64,000 bases of DNA from Cyclospora cayetanensis. Lineage: Eukaryota > Apicomplexa > Conoidasida > Eucoccidiorida > Eimeriidae. Positions 12,334 through 24,100 of this stretch are shown here, piece after piece. The stretch's first letter is position 1, and each line of letters starts with the position of its first letter. The position numbers and the translations under genes are program-made. The stretch covers positions 186,001 to 250,000 of the forward strand of contig NW_020312358.1 in assembly GCF_002999335.1 (NCBI RefSeq). Direction: 5' to 3'. The notes beneath the pieces are model-generated. The model was not told the DNA's origin. It saw only the letters and a list, made by a program, of their open reading frames with translations, and did not search any database.

Positions 12334-14711
12334 TATATTCTGAAACAGCGCTGCCAATGCAGCCGTATTGCTGCGGCTGGTGCGAAATGCAGGTGCCGGT
12401 TGAGAAAATCGTGGAGGTCCCCCAAGTGCAGGTGCAGTATTTGGACGTAACCGTGCCAGTGCCTCAGCGGCGGCTTAATGTGATCCAAACGCAGAAGATT
12501 GTTGAAGTCAAACAACAGCAAGTGCGGCCGTATCCCCTCTGTTCGTGCGTGCCTCGTAGGTGCTCACCCCTTGTGAGCACCTACGAGCACCTGCAAGGCT
12601 CAGCCAACGAATTCAGGGCCAAAAGACGCGCGGGCATATGCCTGCTGCCATTTTGTTGAGAATGCCCAAGGCTCCTGCGCTTGCTTTTCGAAGCCGCTTT
12701 TTCGGAATTCTTGGGCTTCGAGCGCTGTTTCTTCTGCATGTGCAGCTCTCTGTGGCTGTGTTTGTTCGAGGGGGGGCAAGCTGCCCCTCTGCCGCCTTTA
12801 CACGCAATTCTCGTCTCGCGTTGCACGCGTGTCTGCTGCTTTGTGGCCCCTCAGGCGATTTCTCGCCCCACTGCGCTTGTGATTCTGCGGAAATGCTGCA
12901 GGTCGTAGAACGGCGCGTGAAGGTTCCCACACCGCATTACGTGTACAAGCAGACTCCCGTCCCTGCTCCTCCAAAGACAGTGTTCAAGGAAATTCCGAAA
13001 CCTACCCCGAGGTGTGTACGCTTTACTTCTGTCGCCCCCGCCACCGCACGCAGGGGCATTTTGGCACAGGCAGCGATGCCCACGCGCCGCACAACAGGCC
13101 CGCTTGCTTTCTGCCAAGGCAGGCTCTGCTTATGCTAAGGAAGTTCATAAGCTATTCCCTAGAGGCAGTGTTCCCGCGCGCTCACGCCGCCGGCAAGGCT
13201 GCAGCCCTGCAGGCCATATAGGCCGTTCGCCATCTGCAAAAGCCCCCTGCAGACGCGCGCTGAACCGCGATCTGCTTTCGCGTTTGCTGCCCGACCCCAC
13301 CCACCCACCATCCCAGCCCTTGCGAAAACTGCTGCACATTTCCCTGCTGCTGCAGATACGTAAAGATACCGCAGCCTCAAGACGTCTACGAGGAGATCGA
13401 AAAACCCGTCTTTGTCACGAAGTAAGTGAGCTTCCTTGGGCTCCTCAGCAGCACTAGGAGCCACAGCGGGGAGAAAAGAGGCATCGGCGCGCGCATGCTG
13501 TGAGGCACCGCTTCACTGTTTGCACCGCCGCTCTGGGGCTTTGCCGCTTGTGTGTCGCTTTCTAGGTATGTGCAGCGAGAAGTACCTGTGTACACCGAGA
13601 GGATTGTGGAGGAAGCCGTCCCAGTGGAGGTTCGATTCCACTGCTTTCTGACCCTTGTTGCCCCAGCCCTTCATGTTGCGCGCTCTCCTTTCGTCGCCTT
13701 CGCTGCTGCCGTGTGTGTTCCTTTTGTTTCCTCCAAGAGATGCGCAGGAAAGAGCAGGCCATGCACTGTTGCATTTGTCTACCCAGGAGCGGCTTGCCGT
13801 GGGCGTCTGCGGTGCTGCTGCAGGTGCCGCGTGAGGTGACGCGCCCCCGACCGGTTCCGGTGTACAGACAGGTAGAACGGCCCGTGGCTGTGCCGCTGCC
13901 CGTGGCGGCAGGAGACCCTCTCATTCGCACAGAGTCAGGGCTAGTGCCTCTGAGAGACTTTGTGGCAGAGCACCATATCGTCAACGTTATGCAGCAGCAG
14001 CAGCAGCAGCTGCTGCTGCAGCAAATGGGCCCCCTGCAGCAGGGCCTGACGGCAACGACAGCAACGAAAATGGCGCATGCGCTGCCACACAAGCCTGCTG
14101 CAGGCCTCCACCAGGGCGAAGGCATGCAGTTGCAACTGCAGCAACCGCCGTATCAGCAACCAAGACAGCAGCAGCGCCACCACCCCTTCCACCACCATTC
14201 CTGGGTGCAGCAGGCTTATCCACAGCAGCCAAACGTTCTGCAGCAGCAAAGCCTCTCTACTTCTGGCAGTAAGGGAGAACTTCCTGAGGCTCCGCCTGCA
14301 GCGGCCCTCCCGGGGGGGGCCGCTGCAGGAGGAGCTTCCCATGCACCTTGGCATTCGTGGTGGCGGCAGCAGCAGCAGCTACTCCAGCGGATCGATGCCT
14401 CCCCAGTGCTGCAACATGAAAGAGACCTTCTCGCCACAGCCAGAAGCAACGCACGGGCCCAAGGGACGACAGCAGCAGCTGCTGCTGCTACTGCTGCGGG
14501 TCCTGCCGCTCGCGAATGGCAGTTACGGCAGTCAGCGGCGCCCTCTTCCTCCGTTCACGCACACCCGCAGGGCTTGCAGCAGCACCACTCTCAACAGCAA
14601 TCACGAACTCCGACAGCGAAGGCACAGCCTGCGAGACTGCTCGCGCCTGAGAGCCACCACCAACAGCGGCTGCCGTGTGCGTTCGACCCGTATCCCAATA
14701 GCCCTAGGTAG
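10063..14711 (+). CDS. Alveolin (inner membrane complex protein) with Gln-rich flanks
   Basis: Alveolins form the filament network under the inner membrane complex of apicomplexans. Eight exons join in frame: 10063-11037, 11338-11481, 11749-11967, 12393-12521, 12902-13011, 13356-13421, 13566-13629 and 13824-14711 (2595 nt, 864 residues). Residues 1-325 are low complexity with polyGln runs near 121-155 and 265-300. Residues 326 to about 590 are the alveolin core, with charged-valine-proline repeats such as EKVVEVPRVEYVEK, EKIVEVPHVVQQEK, ERIIEVPVEKYVER, EKIVEVPQVQ and REVPVYTERIVEE. Residues about 590-864 return to Gln/His/Ala-rich sequence, starting at MQQQQQQ. Six short exons encode the core while one long exon encodes each flank. 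Which IMC paralogue this is cannot be decided here. The TAG at 14709-14711 sits just after a possible CTAG|GTAGCT donor, so a further 3' exon is not excluded. Confidence 0.93.
12297..12338. repeat. TA dinucleotide microsatellite in alveolin intron 3
   Basis: An almost pure (TA)n run lies within the intron between 11967 and 12393. It ends about 55 bases before the 3' splice site of exon 4. Confidence 0.9.
12553..12587. other. Perfect 15-bp stem hairpin in alveolin intron 4
   Basis: Bases 12553-12567 (CTCGTAGGTGCTCAC) are the exact reverse complement of 12573-12587, separated by the loop CCCTT. It starts 31 bases downstream of the donor of exon 4, which ends at 12521. Confidence 0.85.
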
Positions 14712-15395
14712 CTTTTCGCTTCACTGCTGCAGTGCACGCAAAAAATTCCTCGCTGCTGCCTCTGCGGCACGGGGACGAAGTTAAACGTAGCAAGCCTGCT
14801 TCTTGACACAAGAGCAGCAAAACAGATGCAGAGTCGATTCGCCACTAATTGCATTAATTGCAGTTGCAGGCGCTGTTTAAAGAAACGCGCCCAAGAAGTC
14901 GCCGCCACGACAAGCCCCATCGCGGGCCTCTCACAGTACTGCTGCGGTTACAGCAAGCATTCCCAGGACGAGCCGTTCGTTCTCCGCTTTGCTGCTGCTG
15001 CAGTCTCTTTAGCTCTGCAACAGCAGCAAAGCGCTTGTCTGCAGTAGCAGCAGCAGTAGTCGAAAGGACTGTCTGCCCTGATTCAGCAAAAAACCCTCTA
15101 TGGTGTATATATCTATATATATGTATATGTCCGGCGCCCACACAGGAACTACGGTCTCTGAGCTGCACCAGAGGCACACCAACGAATTGTTTTCTAGTTT
15201 TGCATCTCCCTCGTTCTTTCTCTCTCTCTCTCCCTCTATCTATCTATCTCCGTGTATGTGTCTGTCTGTCGTCTCTGTCTCTCGGTCTTTCTCTGTGTCT
15301 TTCTCTTTTGTCGCCAGAGCGGCATCAGATGTCCTTATGTGAGAGCTGCCAGGTGAGGCGAGGTTTCCAGAAGGAGCTCGCGGATACGCTTGTCT
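14712..15395. other. Convergent 3' intergenic region
   Basis: This is the tail-to-tail spacer between the alveolin (+) and the PRP38-like gene (-). It contains scattered CAG/CTG triplets and a TC/TATC microsatellite at about 15216-15250. Presumably it carries the two 3' UTRs. No gene is supported. Confidence 0.5.
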
Positions 15396-18300
15396 CTAGC
15401 CCAGCCGCATAACTTCTGGAGTTTCTGTATCGTTGCGACGCCGACGGTCCGCCCCCTCGCCTCCGACCCGACTGTACCTGCGACAGCAACAGCAGCACTA
15501 ACAGCAGTGGCGATAGTGGCAACAGGAAGCAGAAAGCAATAACTGGGGAAAGTGGGGCAGAGAACAAGGCAAGGATGGTAATAGCGGAATCGCTTTGCAA
15601 ACCTACCTTGCAACAAGAGAAGACATGCGCTGCTTGTTGTGCCCATCCGACTGCGATGTCTGTTGTTGCTGCTGCTGCTGTTGGGGTTGTGCGTGAGCGA
15701 GGGCAGATCTAGGATGTGGACGAGAGGCAGGCGGTCGCTCAGGGGAGGGCCTGAAAATAAAAATAGACAGCCTTGCCCTGCTTGTTGAGGGCGTCCTTTT
15801 AAGGAAAGGAAAGGGTGCTTGTACGTAAAACGGGAGGGAGAGGAGCTGTTGTTGCATACAATGCAGCGCCCCAATGGGCGGCAGCAGCAACAGAAAGCCA
15901 GGGTAAGTATATACATTTGTGTATATATTTGTATATATAGCTTTAGGGGGAGGAGGGAGGGCGCAGAGGTATACAGATAACCAAGCGACCCCACCATCGC
16001 TGCCCGTGAGGCAGCACACAGAGGCTTCTCCAGGCCACACACAAGAAGAGCAAATGAGTAGCCTTTTAGATGGAAGTCTCACGCATGCCGAGAAGACGTC
16101 ATCTTCAAAGATAACGCGCTCTTGTACGATGTGGGGCGTCGCGCGTAGTCCTGTTGACGTGGCAATACGCAATAAAGCCCCAGCGACATGTAGACATGGG
16201 CAAAAAGAGAGACACCGCCTAGTGCTAGGGGCATGTAGGACAGAAGGAAATTGAGCGAGAGGTCCCAAGAAAGAGGAATGGGTATAGATGAAGAGAGAAG
16301 AAAAAACTGCCTTCACAACGCTCAGACACCATCAACGAGGTAGACGGGAAAGGAAAGTTGCTAGGCTGTGGTGGCAGATCTGCAGCAAGACAGCATCGTG
16401 GATGCAAAGTAAAGGAACCACAGACAGAGGGACGGGTAGGAGAGTGTGGAGGCTTCAAGAGAGCCTGAATAAACGCGCGAGGCGGAAGGATGAGGCTCTG
16501 CAGTGAGAAAAATTACCTTGCCAGTGGCTAAAGCCTTTTCTTGCTCTTTTCTGCGGAATTCTTGAAGCAACTGCTGCTGCGTCTTGGCTGCATTCCTCTC
16601 GGCGCTGCGACTGCGGCTGCAGCAACAGCGCCGCACAAGGCACAGAAGGATGAAGTGGGCCTCGAGTGGCAGCGCACTCCCGCGCTCTTTCCCTACACCG
16701 CTTCGCATGATGCGTGTAAGCGGCAGACGACGCCGTGGTCATACAAGACTACGCCCGCGCTCGACCCCGCAGGCAACTTTTCAATGCGTGCAGTCTGCAA
16801 TTGAAACCGCGATCTGCTTAACTGGCGCGCATACAAATACACCAACTATACAGGCAAACAGATACGTGTGTCTGTCCGCGCGTGGTGTGTAAATATATCG
16901 AGACCGAAGCACATAGATTTGCATGCGTATGCATAAGTGCAGCCTCCGGAGGGAGGGAGTAATAACGGTCGTACTACGGCTCACCTCCTTCTGCGACTGT
17001 CCCTCTCGCGCTCTCGCTTCGGCTTCGGCTGGCTGCCTTCCGTCTTGTACGACAGAAGCTGCACAAGCCCGATATCTATGGACTCCACGTTGCCGTCTTC
17101 CAAGCGAACCCAGACCCCTTTTGCATCAACGGAAACCACCGCGCCCTCCAGCCAATCACCGCTGCAATCGAAAAATTCAAAGCACACACATATTGCATAC
17201 GAATTGAGCGATGCACATGTCTGTGGCGCATGGCGAACACACGAGCACGCGCTTTCTCTTTCTCTCTCTCTCTATATATATATCTCTCTCTATATCTACC
17301 TATCTCTATCTATCTACATCTCTCTCTATCTTACGGCGGCTGCGCAGTCTAGCTACAAAAGCGAGGCAAGCATTCTTGCTGAACAAGCAGGCGCTAGGAA
17401 GACCTCGGCGGCCTCACATGCACGCAGGCATCCTCAGTTGTCTTCTAGAGTCCAATGAATACTAGCTGTTAGGTGGGGGCAGAGAGGTAAACGCACATGC
17501 AGACACGTATATCGGGAGAACGAACCTTGAGAGGGCGATGCATTTGGCTGCGGGTGTGAAGCACTCAATATGTGCCCGATTGAAGGCCTTTCTCTTTCTG
17601 TGTTGAGGCAGCGTCATCAGCTGCGCCCCATACACATTCTTGACGAGCACAGGTAGACGCGGCAGCACAGTTGAAAAGTACTTGTCTTCGGTCAGTAGCG
17701 ACTGAATGTATTCCCCTGCATAACGCATGCGCAAAGCTCTGATGTCACGCGATGGCGGAGTGTACAGAATACGTGCATCCGTGTGTACCGAGTGCTGCGT
17801 TGGACATGCGTTTTTTCTCGAATTTCCTACTTCTCTTACTGGCCCTTGTGGTGTCGCTCCGGCCGTTTTTCTGTCATTTTGCCCTGCCGCCCTCGCCGTC
17901 AGTGCCTAAAGCTCCCGCCATCCCTCTGTCCTTGAAAACAAGCGCTCCCGACTTACCCATTGAGACCACGCGGTTGGGGTCAGCGCCTGGCGTGAATTGC
18001 TCATCGTCTAGAAAATACGGCTCATACCACTTCCACAGCTGCAGCGGCAAGACACATGCACAGAAATGCACAGCAGCGGCAGTTGGAGCGAGCTGCAGGC
18101 AGGCGAGGTGACGAGAGCAAGCACCGCCTCATCAGGACCTCCAAAGAAGGAAGCCACCCAAAAGGCGCTCCAAAGCACGCAGCAGAGAAGCAACAACCAG
18201 CCAATCACAGCCACCGTCACTAGGAGGAAGCGGCAGCATGAACAAGTCCACTGGTTAGTGTCAAAGGCCGAAGGAAAGCTGCAAAAAGGCGGCACACGCA

Positions 18301-20342
18301 TCTATAGCAGACCTGATCGGGTGGATGCACATAGCGAAGGTAAAGGAACCCCGTGCAGCGCACATAGGGAGAGTCTCTGTTGTTCAAGAGGGTGTGCATC
18401 TGCAGCAGACAAGCGCAGTACAGAGCACAATACAGTGCAGCATAGTGCAGTACAGTAGACGCCACGAAGCGCTGCCATGGCGGCATGCCCTGCACGGGAG
18501 AGGCGCAAAATGCCTCTGTCAGCACCTGCTTTTCCGTTAGTTTGAGGGTGAAAAGCTTGTAGAGACAGCAGAAAAGAGTGGAGGGGGCCCTTGTGCTGCC
18601 TGCGCAGTACGGCTCTGCGTGCTCGGCAAAGGCGGCCAACTCCTCCACGACCTCTTGGAAGCTCTTGAACTGGTGCAAAGACTTGAAGTACTCAGAGGAC
18701 ATGATGTTGCCTGAGCACACTCCCAAAGGATGCCAAAAGGATGGAAAAAAGGGGCAGCCGAGCACAACACAGAGGTAGCCGAAGAAACACACACACAAAC
18801 CCCCACCCCTTCCGCCAACTCCCCCCCTCCGTTCCCCTCTGATAAGGAGGAGAATGCAGTGGAAGAAGTCCGTGCAAAGCGCAACTGCAGACTTTTGGAA
18901 TGCTTGGCGTGTGTTACGCCGAGTTCGGAAGCCTTCAAAAGGCAGAGAGATAGAGAGAGAGACAGAGAGAGAGAGAAAGAGAAGGAACAAAAATTGGCTG
19001 TCAGGCCGGCAGTCAGTCATTTACTTTTTTAACGCCTCTCGTTCGCGCCCTCCAGCCGTGGACCTCTAGAAACCTTTCTGAGAAGTGGGATGTGTGAGAG
19101 TAGGAGGCAGCCTTGCCAGCAGCAGGCAGCTAGCTAGCTCGCTCGCTCGCTAAAACGGCAGCCGGCGCAGCAAGGGTAGTACCTCTAAGCAGCTGGTTCA
19201 CGTTGTAAGTGGTGCTGTCCGTCATCTGCACCATATTCTTTTTCTGTGTCTCCTCCTCCGCGGCAATGGCGCGCTGTTGCAAAACACCCATTTGCTGCGT
19301 GAAGCCTGCAGCAGCAGTCAGAGCAACGCAGCATTGCATTCCCCCAAGGCACATCAACACACGCAGAAAGCGCTGTGAGACGGACGGGCAATAAACAGTT
19401 TTGCAAAGGCAAAGACAGAGAAAGAGAGAGAAAAGAAAGGAGAGAGAGAGAACGTGAATTCTGCGTTAAAGAGGCCCACGGCAAAGTCGGCATGCATGCT
19501 GACTTCGCCAAGACGAACTAGGGGTATGCACAAACAGGCAGGGAAGGGAGATGCATCGAAACCTGTCAAAGGAGAATATTCCAAGAGACACAGCTCTACA
19601 GAGAGAGCGAGACACGAAGGGAGAGAAAAGAGGAAACTTCTAGGTTTAGGGAAACGGACGACGGCATGCGGTGTGCTACCAGTTGCGCACTCTTATACTT
19701 GCGGCAGAATTTGCACGAAAGCTGAGGCTTCGTGTGAAGGTGACAGCGTGCAATAGCCTCCTCCTCATCACCCTATTCACAGCAGATACGCACATATGCG
19801 TGTACCTATATGTATATACATACATGCCTACCTACATGCATAGAGACCACCACAAGGCCCACCCCCCCAACTGAGATGCGCCGGAGCGAGTTCGGTTCTA
19901 GGGAAGTCTGCAATTTCTTTCAACAACGCACGTCTTTGTCTGCCGCTACTCCTTCCGGCGCAGCTGCTGCAATGGGGACTACTGAGGCGGGTGCAGCAGC
20001 AGCAGCCGCAGTGGCGCCGAGGGCTGCTGCTGCAACTGCTGCTGTTGCCGCAGCCGGAGACGCGTAGTACAGTGGTGCTGCAGCAGCAACTCAACGGTGA
20101 AAAGGCAGCGCAAGGCCAGTTTCAAGGAAAAAGAATTCCTTTCAGTAGTTCCCCTCCCCCTCATGCAGCTACAATGCGCGCACAGTCCGGCAGCAGCAGC
20201 CGGAGGAGCAGCACAATTGTAGCCAAGACACCACAGCTGCAAGAAGCTCGAAAGGTCTGTCGCTCCTACCGACGCCGGCATGAGGAGTAGCAGCGAGAGG
20301 GGCCCCCAGAGGGGCCCCTATGTTGCCGTAGGGATACTGCAT
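15396..20342 (-). CDS. PRPF38B: PRP38B-type pre-mRNA splicing factor
   Basis: PRP38 proteins belong to the spliceosome and are needed for its activation. Eleven minus-strand exons join with exact phase: 20342-20270, 19305-19183, 18710-18526, 18399-18313, 18038-17957, 17715-17526, 17161-16985, 16616-16517, 16150-16083, 15750-15607 and 15477-15396 (1311 nt, 436 residues, TAG at 15398-15396). The PRP38 domain reads in order: YNVNQLLRGNIMSSEYFK, SFQEVVEE, LLYKLFTLKLTEKQ, DSPYVRCTGFLYLRYVHPP, LWKWYEPYFLDDEQF, EYIQSLLTEDKYFSTVLPRLP. These match the B paralogue, not PRP38A. After the domain comes GDWLEGAVVSVDAKGVWVRL, possibly a small beta-barrel module. An Arg/Ser/Glu tail (KPKRERERDSRRR, AERNAAKTQQQLLQEF) and a polyGln exon follow. 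Exon 1 and exon 9 rest only on phase and splice sites. The 3-4 splice at KQ|MHT gives the same length as the human protein. Confidence 0.92.
17252..17330. repeat. TC/TATC microsatellite in a PRP38-like intron
   Basis: A compound (TC)n, (TA)n and (TATC)n run lies between exons 6 and 7 of the PRP38-like gene. On the coding strand it is purine-rich GA/GATA. Confidence 0.85.
18940..18982. repeat. GA microsatellite in a PRP38-like intron
   Basis: A (GA)n run on the plus strand lies between exons 2 and 3. On the coding strand it forms a pyrimidine-rich TC stretch. A second GA-rich block lies at about 19409-19452, upstream of exon 2. Confidence 0.8.
19129..19152. repeat. GCTA/GCTC tetranucleotide repeat
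   Basis: The plus strand reads three AGCT-type units followed by repeated GCTC units. The run sits in the intron just after PRP38-like exon 2. Confidence 0.75.
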
Positions 20343-21191
20343 GCTGTGCGGCTCAAGCAGCTGGTGATGCAGTGCAATCGCCACTGCCACTGCGGTCGTG
20401 TCTGTCCTCCCCGAAGTAATGACCGCCCTCCTGCCACCGCTAATAAAGTCACTCCCGCGATGTCTGTTCTTCGCACCAAGCAAGCTCCCTGCCGCTGGAC
20501 TTGCTGAGGCAGTTGCTACTGCGGCATTGGCTGCTGCTGCGACTGCTGCGGTTCTCTCTCAAGTCCGACGACCCTCTCTGCCTTGCTCCCGCTGCTGCTA
20601 CCACGGGTACGCCTTAGTGGCTAAAGCAGCAATCCCGCGTTTAAATGTAGTACACTTAAACTCCTCCAACGAGTCACCCCCGTGCTTCTCTCTCTCCGCA
20701 GAGGTTGCTGCTGCTGCACGGAGCAGCAGCAACGGGTGACAAGCTGAACAGTAGACAAAAAATACGCAAGGATATATATATATATGAATAAAAAACGTTA
20801 AGGAGAGATGCGCACAAACAAATTTGTTTCTTCAGACAGGGCCCTGCGCATGCGTCGCCCCGGCAGCCGCCGTAGCGGCGGCTGCGCACGCCGCTGCATG
20901 CAGCGGCGGCAACAAAAATAAGAGGACAGCAGTAGCAACAGCACCGATACTTCCAGCAGCGGTTCCTGGCGTCTTGTAGCAACACATGAAACGGCCTTTC
21001 CTTCCACGTGATGATGCCATAGGAGGGGGAGGGTGCTGGAGGCGGCTGTTTCCGCTTCTTCCCACACCAACGTTGCCCTCAGATTTACTAGCGCGCGCAC
21101 ACCCTGCTGGCAGTTGTTTATTCAGACGTCGCTGCTGCCTATATACACACCGCAACTGCACCAACACGGCACCCCGATTGGCTGCAGCAGG
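20343..21191. other. Divergent 5' region shared by the PRP38-like and uS5m genes
   Basis: The two genes are head to head with about 850 bp between proposed starts. The spacer is full of GCT/GCA triplets, so long open frames appear on both strands. One is a plus-strand frame at 20398-20739 with an Ala-rich leader-like start. None has recognisable similarity. An upstream exon of either gene could lie here. A short (TA)n run is at 20773-20784. Confidence 0.4.
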
Positions 21192-24100
21192 ATGCTGCCG
21201 CCACGGCGCCTCCTGCTGCAGCGACGCCTCCTTAGATCGCAGGGCCTGCAGCAAGACTGCGGGCGGCACAAGCATCAAGTTCATGAATGTCGTGAGCGCG
21301 CATCTTTCCATGCGGAATTTCTCGCCGCCGCTGCTGCTGCAAGTCAGGCAGAAAGTCGTCCCCATGCGCGGTGGGCCCCTGATCGCAGCAGCAGCAGCAG
21401 CGACAGCATCAGCGGCAGAAGAGGGCTGAGAGCTGCATCTGCTTGCTTGCGAGGATGCTGCCCCAGTAGGGGTAGTTCTCAAGCCGCGAGCGGCGACGCC
21501 ACCCCCAGCAGCCCCTCCTGCATGCGGACAGATACCTGTCTCGCTCCGCTTTCCAGCAATTCGCGTCGCTCCTGCTCCGTCTTCGGCAGCAGCAGCGCCG
21601 ACAGCAAAGTGTATTGGGCCCTGCATTGCTGCCGACAGCTGCACAGGAGCCACCTTGCAAAAAAGCTAGAGCGGCAAAGCATCCGGAGGCTGAAGCACCT
21701 CGATGAAGTTCCCAATGCAGCCGCTGCAGCTGCAGCAACCAGAGCAGCAGCTGCAGTGGGTGACGGCTTGCCCCTCAGGATCGAGAAGGAGACGTTCGCT
21801 AGAGAGCTGCTGCTGCAGCGCCACGCTATCGCCGCTCTCTTTACAGACGATCAGAAGTCTGCCCTCTTCAACAGGAAGGCAAACTCGGCGGATCGGCCAG
21901 CTGACAATCCACCGCACAGTGCAGCAGGCCATGCAGGAGCAGCGCCGCCAGTCAGAAAAGAGTTGTCTCCTGCGCAGCAGCAACAGCTGAATAGGCATCT
22001 CCGAAATGCCATGAAGGCGTGGAGTCTCTTGCGGCCAGAAGCAGAGCCCTTCTACAAGGTATGAATCCTAGACTGGGGAACATTGTCTCGTTCGCCCTTC
22101 ATAGCAACTGCTCATCGCTGTTGCTTCTTTTTGTGGCTCTCGCACCAACTGCTAAAAGGAGGCGTACTGGCCCTGCCTGTTTAGGTGCCACTCTTCTCCT
22201 ACGAGCATTGAGGCCCCTCCAGGGCGAAGTGGAAGTGTGTCTCACTCCAGAAGATACTGGCTGCTGTGAACGAACCATACGACACTGAGCCTTGCATGCA
22301 TGAAGGCATCAAGACAAGAAGAGAAGCGCTGGGCAGTCTCAGACGCGACACGCCCCCACCTCCTTTTCCCCTGATGCCACACCTAGAACACAACACAAAG
22401 CCCTGCAGCCTACCCACCACACTTTGTCTACGCGCGGATCTGCATGCAGGAAGACGCCATGCTGAATTTGGAGAGCCGACTGAACTCCCTGACCCTCGAG
22501 CATTCTTCCTTGCAGCAAGAACTGCTCAAGCAGCAGGAGCAGCAAGAGCTAGAGGACGGGCTTGTCCCCCCTACAGGCGTGCGTGGAAGTGTCGTCGGCT
22601 GCTTGTCACACACGCGGCACAGCCCTAAGAAGAGGCTCCCCAGCGCACGCGCATTAGCCGCAAAAAATGCTCAGTCTGCGCGCTTCTGCTTTTAGACTAG
22701 CACTATCTCCTCGTTACTGCGGCGAAGGTATTTTCGCGGGTGGCCCTCTCGTGTTACCTGGCGGCAGCAGCAAAACATCTTCTTGTTGCCTGCTGCTGCT
22801 GCATGCCACGCCACGCCATGCCATGTCATGTCTTGTATGTGAATGCATGCGCGCAGACAACTCCTCTCTCCTTCAACTTGCCAGTGCTCAACCCACGCGC
22901 CTTTGTGCTGGCCGTGTTTGCCGTCTCACTCTCCCTAGGAGATGATCTCCATGCGCTGCTGCAGCGGCTGCAAGTAGAAGATGCGTTGCTGCCTCCGCGA
23001 CATCATCCGAAGAGGCTGCTGCTGCTTCTTGAGGCAGTCGTGAGCCTTCCCCTGCCCTCCCGCGCGCCAACGATGTTTCCCACCCTCTATATACGATACC
23101 GTTCACTGGGGAGGCCCTCCGCGTGGCTTGCAATAGGGGGCCAGTGGTGTGTACAGCGCCTGCAGTTGCCATTCTTCCGATGTATACAGGAAAAATCCTT
23201 CCGTCTGGAGAAGACGCCTGCAGCCGCAGGCCCTTGGGTGTCGCGCTGCTGGCATCGGCTGCGCCCCTTCATGCCGCCAGCAATTGCGGAGCTCAGTGAC
23301 GAGGTAGGCACAACAACAACTACCACCCTCCTCTGCCTGTCAGCCTTTTTCTCTGCTTCTCCTTCCCCGCTCGACGCACGCGTAGAGCTGCACTTTACGC
23401 AGGCATTGGCTCCCCTTTTAGCCCTTGCTTTTCCCGCGTAAGGCAGAGAGACAGCGAAGCTGCTCGTGTAGCACCATCAGAGGCGGCTGCCGGATAAAAC
23501 GCATGGTGGCAGCATCCCTAGAGGGGCTTTTCTGTCCACTCGATCTCCTCTCTGCCTGCCTGTCGTCCGTCGCTGGGCGACGGTCCCTTTGCGCCCTCGT
23601 AGCAATGTACATGCGCATTACGTATGGATGTGTGTGTGTCTATGCGATCAAAAATGTGTGTTTATGTAGGTATGTATGTGTTTATATGCATGCATGTATG
23701 TGTTTGTATGTATGTATGTATGTCTTTATGTGTAGGTATGTATGTGTTCGAATGTATGTATGTGCATCTGTCTGTATGTATGTATGTGTTTAATTTGAGC
23801 TTCTGTGTGCATGTATGTATGCGTTTATGTGTTGACGTGTGTATGTGTTTATAGATATACATATATATAAACACATACACATTATTTGTTTCTTTGTGTG
23901 TGGCTGTCTGTGCATTGCACAGGCAGTTGCAGCGTGGCTGGCGGGTCACCTCTCTCGCGTAATCGCTAACCAGAAGCGATATGCTTTGCTGCCTGTAGTG
24001 TCACCGCAGCCGATCAGCGCGACGGCTCCCCCGGTGTCTCTATCTCCCACGTATAGCAGTAAGAACGGGAGCTCTCCTCAAGACAGCATTGATGCGCGCT

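Noticed and set aside
13562..14125. A Cys-rich minus-strand frame resembling a cysteine-rich secreted protein.
   Set aside because: It is complementary to alveolin exon 8 with its GCA repeats; the cysteines come from reading the triplet as TGC.
20832..21653. A 273-codon minus-strand frame in the region upstream of and overlapping uS5m exon 1.
   Set aside because: It overlaps the proposed uS5m first exon in a GCA-rich region, has no family similarity, and its composition is that of repeat-driven open frames. It could not be excluded completely.
23627..23880. Regularly spaced ATGT repeats considered as a CRISPR-like or satellite array.
   Set aside because: It is a degenerate tetranucleotide microsatellite without spacers, and the genome is eukaryotic.
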